Positions 8,277 to 17,027 of a stretch of DNA of 64,000 bases are shown here, piece by piece; the first letter of the stretch is position 1; every line of letters begins with the position of its first letter. The position numbers were made by a program, and so were the translations under genes. Source of the DNA: an uncultured Lachnospiraceae bacterium (GTDB lineage: Bacteria > Bacillota > Clostridia > Lachnospirales > Lachnospiraceae); contig CAJTTZ010000003.1 in the NCBI GenBank assembly GCA_910579505.1, positions 124,001 to 188,000 of the forward strand, read 5' to 3'. Below the pieces are notes generated by a model, which did not search any database, was not told the origin of the DNA, and saw nothing but the letters and a program-made list of their open reading frames with translations.

Positions 8277-11200
8277 CTACAATATATCGTCCAGCGTTTT
8301 GAACAAAACCTGTACGTCAATGGGTTTGGCGATATGGCCGTTCATACCACATTTAAGCGCCTCTTCCCTGTCTTCCGTGAAAGCGTTGGCGGTCATGGCG
8401 ATGATCGGGATGGAGGCAAGCGTATGATTTTCCAGCTTTCTGATACGCTTGGTCGCTTCATAGCCGTCCATCACAGGCATCTGTACATCCATCAGTACCG
8501 CCTGATAATAGCCTGGTTCTGATTTTGCAATCATTTCGAATGCAATCTGGCCGTTATCTGCAACGTCTACGCTAAAACCTGCGCCTTCCAGCAGAACCAC
8601 CGCGAGCTCCTGGTTCATTTCCACGTCTTCCGCCAGCAGAATCCGCCCGGTGCTGCGGGGGTTGATATCCTTTTTGGCATTCTCGTCCTCCGGGGATTTC
8701 GGACGCAGCACGGACTGGAGACAGGAACTTAATTCAGACAGGAACAGCGGTTTGTTGCAGAATGCCGTAACGCCGGCTTCCCTCGCCTCTGTCTCGATAT
8801 CGGACCAGTCATAGGCGGTCAGAACGATAATGGGTACATTTTCGCCGGTTTCCTTTCGGATTCGCCGGGCCACTTCGACGCCGTTCATGTCAGGGAGCAG
8901 CCAGTCCACAATATACACCGAATAGCTGGTGTTGCGCATAATGGCCTGATGGCTGCGAAGTACCGCTTCCTTGCCGGAGAGCGTCCATTCGGCATGCAGT
9001 CCGAGCTGTCCAAGCATATAGGAAACACTGTCGCATGTATTGAAATCGTCATCCACCACCAGCGCTTTACAGTCTTTCAGTTCCGGCAGGATCAGAGATT
9101 CCTTTTTCTCGGCGTGCAGACGGAACGTGAAGGAGACCGTAAATTCAGTTCCCACGCCCTGTTCGCTCGTCACCGAGATGGAACCGTTCATCATATCCAC
9201 GATATTTTTCGTGATCGCCATGCCAAGACCGGTCCCCTGGATTTTACTGATGGTGCTGTTGCGCTCCCGCTCAAAGGGCTCAAAAATATGCGCCACAAAC
9301 TCAGGACTCATGCCGATGCCGCTGTCCTTGATGGAAAACTCATAGCGGCCGTAGCCGGCAGGAGCGCCCGATTTTTCTGTGATCCGCATACTGACATGGC
9401 CGCCGGCCCCCGTATATTTTACGGCATTGCTGAGCAGATTCAAAAGAACCTGGTTGAGCCTGAGCTTGTCACAGTAAATGTCTTCGTCCACGACATCCAC
9501 GGTATCAATCTGCAGCTCAAGCTGCTTGGCGTGGATATCCGCCTGCAGGATATTGCGCAGACCGTGCAGAATTTCGGGGAGGCTGCATAATTTTTCCTCC
9601 AGATGGATCTTTCCGCTCTCGATATGGCTCATATCCAGTATGTCGTTGATCAGACTTAGCAGATGGTTTCCTGAGGTCTGGATCTTTTTCAGATATTCCG
9701 AAACCTGTTCTTTCTGGTCGATATGTGTAATGGCAAGGTTCGTAAATCCGACGATGGCGTTCATCGGCGTGCGTATGTCGTGGGACATATTTGACAAAAA
9801 TACGCTTTTTGCCTTGCTCGCCCTGTTGGCCTGGGAGAGGGCAGCTTCAAGCAGTGTGTTCTGTTCCATTTCCTTACGGATATCCGCATCCACGCTTCGG
9901 AATCCAAGAACAATCCCGCGGCTGCCGTCTTCTGCGCCGGCACTCACGGCCTTCATCTGGAAATAGATAAGCTGGCCGTCCAGCTGCTTGCGGTAATTGA
10001 CCGAGTATACCTGTTTGGCGCTCAGCTCCTTCGTAAGGGTATCCAGCGAAACGGCGTGACGCATGGTTTCCCGGTCTTCTTCATATACCCACTCCGCTAT
10101 GTACTGTTCCATGCTTTCTTTTAAGGATATTTTACTTTCAAAAATATTATCCAGCTCGCGTTTGCCCGTTCGGACGGGGACGAGCATACCAGTGTCCGGC
10201 TCCACGAAACATACGAGCGTGAAGTCGAGGCTTAAAGCCTGCACCAGTTCCATCTGCCGTCTCGTATTTTTCCGCTCCTTCAGTTTCTGCTCGGTGACGT
10301 CCAGAAGGAAACGCTGGCAGAACAGCTCCCCGTTTTCCTCGTAGAGCTTAATATTTCCCATGATATGGAGAATTTCCCCGTTTTTATGCTGCACGCGGTA
10401 CTCTACATTGACAGTATCCCCCGCCTTTTTCAAGGTGCGGATGCAGTTTCGCAGGCGTTCCTTATCCTCGTCGGCGACGGATGCCGCAATCAGGTCGAAG
10501 CCGTCCGCCATCATTTCTTCCAAAGTTTCGTAGCCGAGAATTTTGAGCGCAGCCCTGTTTATATTCAGAATGCGCGAATCGTTCAGACTGTGATTCATAA
10601 CGCCGCAGTCGATGGTGGCGAGAATTGTCTCCAGCGTCTGGTTTTTGCGGATAATTTCCTGCTCGTAGGCGCGTTCCTGCGTCACATCGACGCCTACGCC
10701 CACAGTTCCCATCACGGTGCCGTCACAGTTATAGAGGGGGGACTTGTAGCACATCAGGGTTCTTGTCTCATCCCCTGCCATAATGGTTTCCTCGGATACA
10801 AAGGTCTGCTTTTTGCTCATAACCTGATGCTCCGACTCGATGCAGGCGGGATCATCCTCCTCCACGTCCCAGATATAGGCATGCCGGCGGCCCTGCACCT
10901 GCTCCTTGGTCTTATTGACGGCGTGGCAGAAGCTGTTATTCACTTTTTCATGGACGCCGTCTTTATCCTTGTACCAGACCAGATTGGGAACGTTGTTGAT
11001 CGTCGCTTCCAGAAAGTGGCTGGTTTCCCAGAGGTCTTTGCCTCCCTTATATGCCTGCTGCCATCGCAGGAAACGGAAACGGAGCTCCTCGTCGGACATG
11101 GGGCTGATCCAGACGTCCGCGATATCCTTTAACGCCGGATCCGCGCAGAGGGCCTGCATCTGCTTTTTGTCCGCAAGAAAAATAACTTCCGCGCCTTCAC

Positions 11201-11414
11201 GGCGGTTCGGCAGTAAAATTTCCAGCGCAGACGGCACGTCTATGCGGGACAGATCGGCTATGATGACGTCCGCCTTTGCGGACAGAGAAGCCTCCGCCTC
11301 GTCACTTTCGGAAAAAATATGGGTAAAATGTTCAAGAGTAGGCATCTTTTTTATCACGTCCAACGCGCGGCTGGGATGCCCTGCGAAATAAATATGGAGT
11401 TGACAAGTATACAT
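8277..11414 (-). CDS. Hybrid sensor histidine kinase with PAS domains and two receiver domains
   Basis: 1045 residues with no clear membrane segment, so probably cytoplasmic. Residues 1-125 look like a degenerate receiver (VIIADLSRID). PAS/PAC segments follow near 130-260, 265-390 and 400-520 (YKDKDGVHEKVNNSFCHAVN; ILNINRAALKILGYETLEEM). The HisKA box SNMSHDIRTPMNAI has its His near residue 545, followed by the HATPase boxes NLLSNAVKYT, IKDSGIGMS and GTGLGMAI. Receiver 1 (LVVDDDFNT, phospho-Asp in VDWLLPDMNG) and receiver 2 (LLAEDVEMNQ, phospho-Asp in LMDVQMPVMDG) follow. There is no C-terminal Hpt domain; a separate Hpt protein is encoded at 12686. The input signal is unknown. Confidence 0.93.
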   Translation of the reverse strand: MYTCQLHIYFAGHPSRALDVIKKMPTLEHFTHIFSESDEAEASLSAKADVIIADLSRIDVPSALEILLPNRREGAEVIFLADKKQMQALCADPALKDIADVWISPMSDEELRFRFLRWQQAYKGGKDLWETSHFLEATINNVPNLVWYKDKDGVHEKVNNSFCHAVNKTKEQVQGRRHAYIWDVEEDDPACIESEHQVMSKKQTFVSEETIMAGDETRTLMCYKSPLYNCDGTVMGTVGVGVDVTQERAYEQEIIRKNQTLETILATIDCGVMNHSLNDSRILNINRAALKILGYETLEEMMADGFDLIAASVADEDKERLRNCIRTLKKAGDTVNVEYRVQHKNGEILHIMGNIKLYEENGELFCQRFLLDVTEQKLKERKNTRRQMELVQALSLDFTLVCFVEPDTGMLVPVRTGKRELDNIFESKISLKESMEQYIAEWVYEEDRETMRHAVSLDTLTKELSAKQVYSVNYRKQLDGQLIYFQMKAVSAGAEDGSRGIVLGFRSVDADIRKEMEQNTLLEAALSQANRASKAKSVFLSNMSHDIRTPMNAIVGFTNLAITHIDQKEQVSEYLKKIQTSGNHLLSLINDILDMSHIESGKIHLEEKLCSLPEILHGLRNILQADIHAKQLELQIDTVDVVDEDIYCDKLRLNQVLLNLLSNAVKYTGAGGHVSMRITEKSGAPAGYGRYEFSIKDSGIGMSPEFVAHIFEPFERERNSTISKIQGTGLGMAITKNIVDMMNGSISVTSEQGVGTEFTVSFTFRLHAEKKESLILPELKDCKALVVDDDFNTCDSVSYMLGQLGLHAEWTLSGKEAVLRSHQAIMRNTSYSVYIVDWLLPDMNGVEVARRIRKETGENVPIIVLTAYDWSDIETEAREAGVTAFCNKPLFLSELSSCLQSVLRPKSPEDENAKKDINPRSTGRILLAEDVEMNQELAVVLLEGAGFSVDVADNGQIAFEMIAKSEPGYYQAVLMDVQMPVMDGYEATKRIRKLENHTLASIPIIAMTANAFTEDREEALKCGMNGHIAKPIDVQVLFKTLDDIL

Positions 11415-11534
11415 ATCTGATTCCCTCTGCCCATGCTAAAATTCTTTACTATCTGTTATTCTAACAAGCCTGCAAATTTGTGTCAATATGGGAAAGGTTT
11501 TGCAGAAAATTTCGTGTATACAAAAATGCCTGTT

Positions 11535-11822
11535 TTAGGAATTGAGGCGCTCAAAGATCAGGTCATATCCGTCATTTCCGTAATTCAGGGAACGGTTGAC
11601 GCGGCTGATGGTGGCAGTTGAAGCGCCTGTTTTTTCCGCGATTTCGAGGTAAGTCCTGTGCTGCTTGAGCATGGACGCCACTTCGAAGCGCTGGGAGAGG
11701 GATAGAAGTTCGTTGACAGTGCAAAGATCCTCAAAGAAATTATAGCATTCCTCCTGTGTCTGCAGGCAGAGGATGGCCTGAAAAAGATGGTCAACTGCAT
11801 CGGTTTTTAGCTTTTTATTCAT
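11535..11822 (-). CDS. TrpR-like protein, YerC/YecD family
   Basis: A 95-residue DNA-binding protein. It has the TrpR-superfamily helical core with the helix-turn-helix RTYLEIAEKTGASTATISRV near residues 56-75, then NRSLNYGNDGYDLIFERL, typical of the YerC/YecD subgroup common in Firmicutes. The family has no firmly established ligand; tryptophan is not implied. The start at 11822 has GGAGG just upstream, with a good promoter at 11890-11918. It lies upstream of the hybrid kinase on the same strand with a 120-nt gap, so the two may be co-transcribed. Confidence 0.88.
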   Translation of the reverse strand: MNKKLKTDAVDHLFQAILCLQTQEECYNFFEDLCTVNELLSLSQRFEVASMLKQHRTYLEIAEKTGASTATISRVNRSLNYGNDGYDLIFERLNS

Positions 11823-11889
11823 AGCTCCTCCATTCTGTATGTCAAAAACAGCACTTTCATACGTTAAAACTTTACTAATATTATGTATG

Positions 11890-11918
11890 AATATACCACA
11901 TTTGTACTTTTTTGTAAA
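11890..11918 (-). promoter_or_regulatory. Sigma-A type promoter of the yerC-like gene
   Basis: On the minus strand TTTACA (11918-11913) and TATATT (11895-11890) with 17-bp spacing and an extended TGG before the -10 box. Confidence 0.7.
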
Positions 11919-11985
11919 CCGTCCGGCAGATTTCGGGTGGGATAAAATGGTGCGGTTTTGCCGGTCGGGCTGTACAATAAAATAC

Positions 11986-12014
11986 TTGTCAGTCAGATAC
12001 GAAAACTATATAAT
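11986..12014 (+). promoter_or_regulatory. Strong sigma-A promoter of the DUF1836-hpt unit
   Basis: TTGTCA (11986-11991), 17-bp spacer and a consensus TATAAT (12009-12014), about 30 nt before the DUF1836 start codon. It is divergent from the yerC-like promoter. Confidence 0.82.
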
Positions 12015-12045
12015 AGGAGTCAAAGAGTGACGGAAGGTGCGGAAC

Positions 12046-12684
12046 ATGACGATTAATATAGAGGACCTGCTTAACAGCATCCAGGGTAGTCTGGACAGAA
12101 TTGAATATATCAGGGCGGAGGATATACCTGATATTGATCTCTATATGGACCAGGTGACGACGTTCATGGAGTCTCAGCTGAAAAACACGACCAGAAACCC
12201 TGCTGCCGACAAGATCCTGACGAAGACGATGATTAATAATTACGCCAAAAATGATCTCATTCCGCCGCCCTTCAAGAAAAAGTATACAAAAGATCACGTG
12301 CTTCTTCTGATCTTTATCTACTATTATAAGGGGATATTGTCTATCAGCGATATTCAGGAGCTTTTAGAGCCGATTACGAATCGCTTTTTCCAGAATGGAA
12401 AGGGGTATGATCTTTCCCGCGTATATGAGGAGGTCTTCGGACTGGAGCGGGAACAGAAAGATGTCTTAAAGGCAGATGTGGAGGAGAAGTTTCGGATTGC
12501 CCAGAACACCTTTGAGGATGCTCCCGCGGAGGATCGGGAATTGTTGAAAATTTTCTCCTTCATCTGCATGTTAAGCTTCGACGTGTATGTCAAAAAGCTT
12601 TTGGTTGAAAAGATGATCGACGGCATCACTGACAGACGCGGCGGGGATAAAAGAAAAAAGGGAAAAGGTCAGGAGGAAGAGTAA
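12046..12684 (+). CDS. DUF1836 domain protein
   Basis: 212 residues. It matches the DUF1836 pattern seen in Clostridia and Lactobacillales: KILTKTMINNYAKNDLIPPPFKKKYTKDHVLLLIFIYYYKGILSI near residues 57-100, which resembles a MerR-like winged HTH with a helix-turn-helix before the PPP turn. Function is not established; DNA binding is inferred from that pattern. The C-terminus is Lys/Arg-rich (RGGDKRKKGKGQ). The start at 12046 follows GGAAGG; a GTG at 12037 overlaps that site. One base separates its stop from the Hpt gene, so they form an operon. Confidence 0.8.
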   Translation: MTINIEDLLNSIQGSLDRIEYIRAEDIPDIDLYMDQVTTFMESQLKNTTRNPAADKILTKTMINNYAKNDLIPPPFKKKYTKDHVLLLIFIYYYKGILSISDIQELLEPITNRFFQNGKGYDLSRVYEEVFGLEREQKDVLKADVEEKFRIAQNTFEDAPAEDRELLKIFSFICMLSFDVYVKKLLVEKMIDGITDRRGGDKRKKGKGQEEE

Positions 12685-12685
12685 A

Positions 12686-13060
12686 ATGGGAATGATTCGG
12701 TCATTTGAGGATCTGACAGTCAAAGGTTTTGATGTGCAGGAAGGCATCAGGCTGTGCGGGGACGATGAGGAAATTTACATGGAAGTGCTCTGGGCAGCCA
12801 TGGAGGAGGGACAGGAGAAAATCCCCCTGATTCGGAGCGTTTATGAGGCGAAGGACTATGAGCGCTACCGCATTGAAGTGCACGGGCTGAAAAACGCCAT
12901 GCGTTCCATCGGGGCAACCTATCTTTCCCAGCTTGCGGCGGAGCAGGAGTCGGCGGTGAAGGAGGAAAATTACTCTGTGATGGAAGTGGGCGTGGAGGAG
13001 ATGCTGACACAGTACCGGTTTGTGGTGGACGCCCTGAAAGAGCTGTTAGGAGAAATGTAG
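12686..13060 (+). CDS. Stand-alone histidine phosphotransfer (Hpt) protein
   Basis: A 124-residue helical protein. The segment YRIEVHGLKNAMRSIGA contains the Hpt signature HxLK(N/G), with the phospho-accepting His at about residue 66. The family shuttles phosphoryl groups from a hybrid kinase receiver to a response regulator. The hybrid kinase at 8277-11414 lacks its own Hpt domain and is encoded about 1.3 kb away, so the two are a plausible phosphorelay pair (inference). It is co-transcribed with the DUF1836 gene and followed by a strong terminator. Confidence 0.85.
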   Translation: MGMIRSFEDLTVKGFDVQEGIRLCGDDEEIYMEVLWAAMEEGQEKIPLIRSVYEAKDYERYRIEVHGLKNAMRSIGATYLSQLAAEQESAVKEENYSVMEVGVEEMLTQYRFVVDALKELLGEM

Positions 13061-13076
13061 TTTACATAATACGAAC

Positions 13077-13108
13077 AGCGCCCGGCGGATGAGCCGGGCG
13101 CTTTCTCT
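13077..13108. terminator. Intrinsic terminator after the Hpt gene
   Basis: Perfect 10-bp stem AGCGCCCGGC (13077-13086) with GCCGGGCGCT (13093-13102), a 6-nt loop, then TTCTCT. It lies between convergent genes and may serve both. Confidence 0.85.
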
Positions 13109-13133
13109 GTATATGGAGCCGTATGGGATAAGA

Positions 13134-14147
13134 CTACTGCAAAACTTTCTTGGCGAAAGAGGTATCAACCAGATCGGCGTAAGGGACCCTGCCGTCCAGT
13201 TCGCCGGCTTCTTCCAGGATGTTTTCCAGAAGAGTGAAGCTGTCTTCCGAGAAGACCAGGTCCGCTTTCCATGTGTCCTGGGCGGCATATCTGCCGACGA
13301 TTGTCTCTATGGTGGACAGGTCTGTCTCCGCAAACTGAGGAGCGATCACTTTGGCGATCTCCGCGGGCGTGTGGGTCTGCACATAGTCCATGCCTTTTTG
13401 AAGGGCGCGGGTGAAGGACTCGATCACATCCGGGTTTTTCTCGATATAGCTCTTTCTGGCGGAGAAGGCGGTGTAAGGCACGTAGCCGGAGTCCTCGCCA
13501 AGGGAGGCAACCACATAGCCGTCGCCTTTTGCCTCGAGGGAGGTGGCGTGGGGTTCGAATTCAACCGAAAAATCCCCCTGTCCGCCGGAGAAGGCGGCTG
13601 CCGTGGAACCGAAATCAATGCTCTGGTCTATGGATAGGTCGTTTGCGGGGTCAATGTCGTTCTTCTTTAAGATGTACTCGAATACCATCTCCGGCATACC
13701 GCCTGCCCGGCCGCCCAGCACATCCTTGCCGACTATCATATCCCATGTGAAGTTTTCTATGGGCTCCCTGGATACCAGAAAATTACCGGCTCTCTGTGTG
13801 AGCTGCGCAAAGTTTACCGCGTAGTCGGAAGCGCCCTCCTTGTAGGTATAAATGGTACTTTCACTTCCCATAAAACCAATGTCGGCCTCGCCCGTTAATA
13901 GCGCGGTCATTGTCTTGTCGGCGCCGAATCCTGTAATCAGGGTTAAATCAATCCCTTCGTCGGCGAAATACCCTTCCTCAATCGCCACGTACATGGGAGC
14001 ATAGAAGATGGAGTGGGCAACTTCATTTAATACCACGGGTGTTTTGCCGGGAGCGGCGGGAGCGCTTTCGCCGGGCGTTTTACCACAGCCCCATAGGACG
14101 CCCACAAGCAGGAGCGCCGCCAGTAATATACTGCCTGTTTTTTTCAT
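13134..14147 (-). CDS. ABC transporter substrate-binding lipoprotein, NMT1/SsuA/ThiY type
   Basis: 337 residues from the ATG at 14147, which has GAGGAGG at good spacing. The lipoprotein signal MKKTGSILLAALLLVGVLWG precedes Cys in the lipobox WGC. The mature protein has the type II periplasmic-binding fold of the NMT1/THI5 family: LNEVAHSIFYAPMYVAIEEG, YFADEGIDLTLITGFGADKTM, GEADIGFMGSESTIY. Relatives bind sulfonates, nitrate or pyrimidine precursors; the ligand cannot be read from the sequence. No permease or ATPase gene is adjacent, so it is an orphan component relying on distant partners. Confidence 0.85.
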   Translation of the reverse strand: MKKTGSILLAALLLVGVLWGCGKTPGESAPAAPGKTPVVLNEVAHSIFYAPMYVAIEEGYFADEGIDLTLITGFGADKTMTALLTGEADIGFMGSESTIYTYKEGASDYAVNFAQLTQRAGNFLVSREPIENFTWDMIVGKDVLGGRAGGMPEMVFEYILKKNDIDPANDLSIDQSIDFGSTAAAFSGGQGDFSVEFEPHATSLEAKGDGYVVASLGEDSGYVPYTAFSARKSYIEKNPDVIESFTRALQKGMDYVQTHTPAEIAKVIAPQFAETDLSTIETIVGRYAAQDTWKADLVFSEDSFTLLENILEEAGELDGRVPYADLVDTSFAKKVLQ

Positions 14148-14250
14148 GTTCCTCCTCGGATTGCCGGAGACTGCGGGCAATCCATAAAGACATTTTACTA
14201 TAGTCTATGCGGAAGAGAAAAAAGTGCTTTCCTTTTTGGAAATAAAATGG

Positions 14251-14256
14251 TATACT
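14251..14256 (+). promoter_or_regulatory. Extended -10 promoter element of tRNA-Gly
   Basis: TATACT preceded by TGG (extended -10), about 17 nt upstream of the mature tRNA 5' end. No convincing -35 box. Confidence 0.5.
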
Positions 14257-14273
14257 GTTTAAAGTGTAAGTCT

Positions 14274-14344
14274 GCAGGCGTAGTTCATCGGTAGAATACA
14301 AGCTTCCCAAGCTTGGGAGGGGGGTTCGATTCCCCTCGCCTGCT
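14274..14344 (+). tRNA. tRNA-Gly, anticodon CCC
   Basis: Cloverleaf read by eye: acceptor GCAGGCG (14274-14280) pairs with CGCCTGC (14337-14343), discriminator T at 14344; D arm GTTC/GAAT; anticodon arm CAAGCTTCCCAAGCTTG with CCC; T arm GGGGTTCGATTCCCC. The 3' CCA is not encoded. It decodes GGG. Confidence 0.95.
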
Positions 14345-14364
14345 TATTTTAGAGAAAAGATAAG

Positions 14365-14396
14365 GAAAACCAGAATATACATGGTTTTCTTTTTTT
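14365..14396 (+). terminator. Intrinsic terminator after tRNA-Gly
   Basis: GAAAACCA (14365-14372) pairs with TGGTTTTC (14382-14389), followed by a run of T to 14396. Confidence 0.9.
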
Positions 14397-14421
14397 GCGC
14401 GCATAAGCAGAGCCGGAAGGC
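14395..14421 (+). repeat. Repeated leader motif, copy 1
   Basis: TTGCGCGCATAAGCAGAGCC and the following bases match the stretch at 21021-21047 with only a few transitions. In both places it sits straight after an intrinsic terminator and less than 50 nt before a start codon. Function unknown. Confidence 0.55.
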
Positions 14422-14438
14422 AGGGGGGTACGAAAGAA

Positions 14439-15299
14439 ATGTGGATCTGGCTGGTTTTACTGTACGGCGTCTTAAAGGGCGTGCGGGAGATCGTAAAGAA
14501 AAAGGCTTTGGAGAAAAACTCTACCATAGAGGTACTGTTTATGTATACTTTCCTGTCTTTTGTCATGGTTCTGCCGTCTGCCGGGGTGTCAATGGGCGTG
14601 GAACCGCGCTTTTACTTTTACATTGCCATGAAGTCTTTCGTGATTTTTCTGGCGTGGATGTGCAGTTTCCGAGCCATCAAAAGGATGCCGATCAGCCTGT
14701 ATGGCGTGCTTGACCTGTCGCGGGTGCTCTTTGCGACCATGCTGGGCGTCATTGTGCTGCAGGAGGCGCTCGGCGCATTTCAGGTGGTCGGCCTGCTTTT
14801 TGTGTCGGCGGGGCTCCTTCTCTTAAAATACCATCCGAAGAGCGTGAGGGAGGCGGCAAAGAGCGCGGGAGAGTCCGTGGAGATCAAATATGTGGTGATG
14901 GCTTTCGCGTCCTGCCTGCTAAACGCAGTTTCGGGCCTGCTCGACAAAATTTTGATGAAAGATATCACAAGTTCCCAGCTACAGTTCTGGTATCTGCTGT
15001 TCCTGACATTGTTCTATCTGCTTTTTATTCTCATTTCCTGCACGCCGGTGAATTGGAAACGGGCGGTCTGCAATAAGTGGGTGTGGCTTTTAAGTCTGCT
15101 GATCGTCATTGCGGACAGGGCGCTTTTTGTGGCAAACGGTATGGAGGGAAGCCGTGTTACCATGATGACGCTCTTAAAGCAGGCGGGCTGTGTGGTCACG
15201 ATTTTGGCTGGACGGTATTTATTTAAGGAAAAAAATACCACACATAAGCTGTTCTGCGCCGCCATAATCATCGCCGGAATCGTGATTGGGGTGAGGTAG
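14439..15299 (+). CDS. DMT-superfamily (EamA-type) transporter
   Basis: 286 residues, almost entirely hydrophobic, with about ten predicted transmembrane helices in two EamA-like halves: 1-130, ending LYGVLDLSRVLFATMLGVIVLQEALGAFQ, and 150-286, ending LLKQAGCVVTILAGRYLFKEK. That internal duplication is the mark of drug/metabolite exporters. The substrate is unknown. The Shine-Dalgarno is a G-run (AGGGGGG) 11 nt before the ATG. It follows tRNA-Gly and its terminator, with the repeated leader motif in the 5' region. Confidence 0.85.
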   Translation: MWIWLVLLYGVLKGVREIVKKKALEKNSTIEVLFMYTFLSFVMVLPSAGVSMGVEPRFYFYIAMKSFVIFLAWMCSFRAIKRMPISLYGVLDLSRVLFATMLGVIVLQEALGAFQVVGLLFVSAGLLLLKYHPKSVREAAKSAGESVEIKYVVMAFASCLLNAVSGLLDKILMKDITSSQLQFWYLLFLTLFYLLFILISCTPVNWKRAVCNKWVWLLSLLIVIADRALFVANGMEGSRVTMMTLLKQAGCVVTILAGRYLFKEKNTTHKLFCAAIIIAGIVIGVR

Positions 15300-15406
15300 T
15301 GTGGGACAACAAGTCTGATGGAATTATTATGTCAACCAAAAGAATGCAATGTATACCGCCAAAATGACAGATTGTACCATAAACGGGGAGTATGCGCACA
15401 AGGGTA

Positions 15407-15436
15407 TTGTAGCCGTATAAAGCAATATGGTATACT
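15407..15436 (+). promoter_or_regulatory. Sigma-A promoter of the chemoreceptor gene
   Basis: TTGTAG (15407-15412) and TATACT (15431-15436) with 18-bp spacing and an extended TGG before the -10 box, about 43 nt upstream of the start. Confidence 0.65.
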
Positions 15437-15478
15437 AAGCCATGATTTTGTATATTTATGCATGCGGAGGGACGGAAT

Positions 15479-16963
15479 ATGGAAAACAGTGTCGTATTTA
15501 ACGGGGCAAAGGCAATGAACAGGATGGCGATTGCCTGTCACACGGTGATTGTGGCGGTGTTGGAGCTCGCTTATCTGGTCGAGGTGCTGAAGGGCAGCCG
15601 AACCATAGGATACTATGTCGTTTTTTCACTGGTGGCGATTTTGCCGGTGGCGCTTGAGTTTTTCATGTACAGCAGGCAGCCGGAGGATATGAGGTTAAAG
15701 TATGTGATAGGCGTGACGTACAGTCTGTTCTATGTCTTTGTGGTGTTTACCACGGTGAGCATGGTAGCTTTTACTTATATTATACCTCTTTACATGGTGC
15801 TGGTTCTCTATTCGGATGTGAAGCTCTGCGCGTGGGTGTCAGGCTTCGGGCTGGTGTCCAACCTGGTTTTTTTGGGCTGGCAGGGCGCAGTGGGTGCGCT
15901 TGCCGGGGCGGATATGGCAAGCTATGAAATCCGGGTGGCGCTTCTTTTGCTTGTGGCGATTTTCCTCTGCCTGTCCACGAAGACGCTGGCAAAGATTAAT
16001 ACAGCCAAACTAGCGGAACTGGATCAGGAGAAAGATAACGTTTCCGATCTGCTCGACAAGGTGATGCGGATATCGGGTCAGATGTCCGACGGTATTCTGG
16101 ATGTGGCGGGACAGATGCGTGAACTGGGGAGTGCGGTGTCAGAGACGAGAAACGCCATGCAGGAAGTTTCTTCCGGCACCAATGAGACGGCACAGTCCAT
16201 TCAGAATCAGCTCGGTAAGACAGAGGAGATTCAGGAACATATCGGCCAGATGTCGGACGTGATGGAAACGATTACGCAGCGCATGGCGGAGACAAAGGAA
16301 AGCGTGCGGCTTGGCAGGGAGAATCTGCAGACGCTGAACAGACAGATGGCGCATTCCGAGAAGGCTGGGACGAATGCCGTGGAGGAGATGAAGGAACTGG
16401 CGGAACATACCGCCAATATGCAGACTATTATAGATATGATTACAAGCGTGGCAAGCCAGACCAGTCTGCTTGCCTTAAACGCAAGTATTGAGGCGGCGCG
16501 TGCCGGTGAAGCCGGGAGAGGCTTTGCGGTGGTAGCGACGGAGATTTCCAATCTGGCGAACCAGACCCAGAGCGCGACGGTGGATATCACGGACGTTATC
16601 CGCAGCGTGTCGGATAAGCTGAGAACCGCTGCCGGCACGGTGGAGGAGCTGATGGAGAGCAACCGCAGGCAGAGCGAATCCGCGGTGCAGGCGGCTGACA
16701 GCTTTGAGAAGATCGCCTCGGACACCGATCAGGTGGATGAACAGAGCAGGCGGCTTGACAGCTCCGTGAAACAGCTTACGGAAGCCAATCGGGTGATCGT
16801 GGAGAGCATCCAGACGATCTCGGCGATTATGCAGGAAGTGTCCGCCCATTCGCAGGAGACGTTCCGGGTGAGCGAGAACAATACGAAGATTGTCACAGAG
16901 GTGGACAGACTGGTGGAAGGGCTGAGCGATCAGGCGAAGCAGCTTAATCAGAGTCATAATTGA
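15479..16963 (+). CDS. Methyl-accepting chemotaxis protein with a polytopic membrane domain
   Basis: 494 residues. The N-terminal 170 residues hold about six hydrophobic helices ([44 protein letters not shown]) with no extracytoplasmic ligand domain between them and no clear HAMP domain. From about residue 180 a long coiled coil begins ([16 protein letters not shown]), and the conserved signalling tip [20 protein letters not shown] lies near 330-350. Start at 15479 follows GCGGAGG; an in-frame ATG at 15458 has no site. No che or flagellar genes are nearby, so it may feed flagellar chemotaxis elsewhere or the T4P system (inference). Confidence 0.9.
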   Translation: MENSVVFNGAKAMNRMAIACHTVIVAVLELAYLVEVLKGSRTIGYYVVFSLVAILPVALEFFMYSRQPEDMRLKYVIGVTYSLFYVFVVFTTVSMVAFTYIIPLYMVLVLYSDVKLCAWVSGFGLVSNLVFLGWQGAVGALAGADMASYEIRVALLLLVAIFLCLSTKTLAKINTAKLAELDQEKDNVSDLLDKVMRISGQMSDGILDVAGQMRELGSAVSETRNAMQEVSSGTNETAQSIQNQLGKTEEIQEHIGQMSDVMETITQRMAETKESVRLGRENLQTLNRQMAHSEKAGTNAVEEMKELAEHTANMQTIIDMITSVASQTSLLALNASIEAARAGEAGRGFAVVATEISNLANQTQSATVDITDVIRSVSDKLRTAAGTVEELMESNRRQSESAVQAADSFEKIASDTDQVDEQSRRLDSSVKQLTEANRVIVESIQTISAIMQEVSAHSQETFRVSENNTKIVTEVDRLVEGLSDQAKQLNQSHN

Positions 16964-17027
16964 AAGATCGGCGGTTTTGATATATACTGATTATATGAAT
17001 TTACATAGAAGAAAAACGGAGGGTAAA

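Noticed and set aside
15318..15518. Small gene in the leader of the chemoreceptor gene
   Set aside because: It overlaps the promoter at 15407-15436, has no ribosome binding site and unusual composition.
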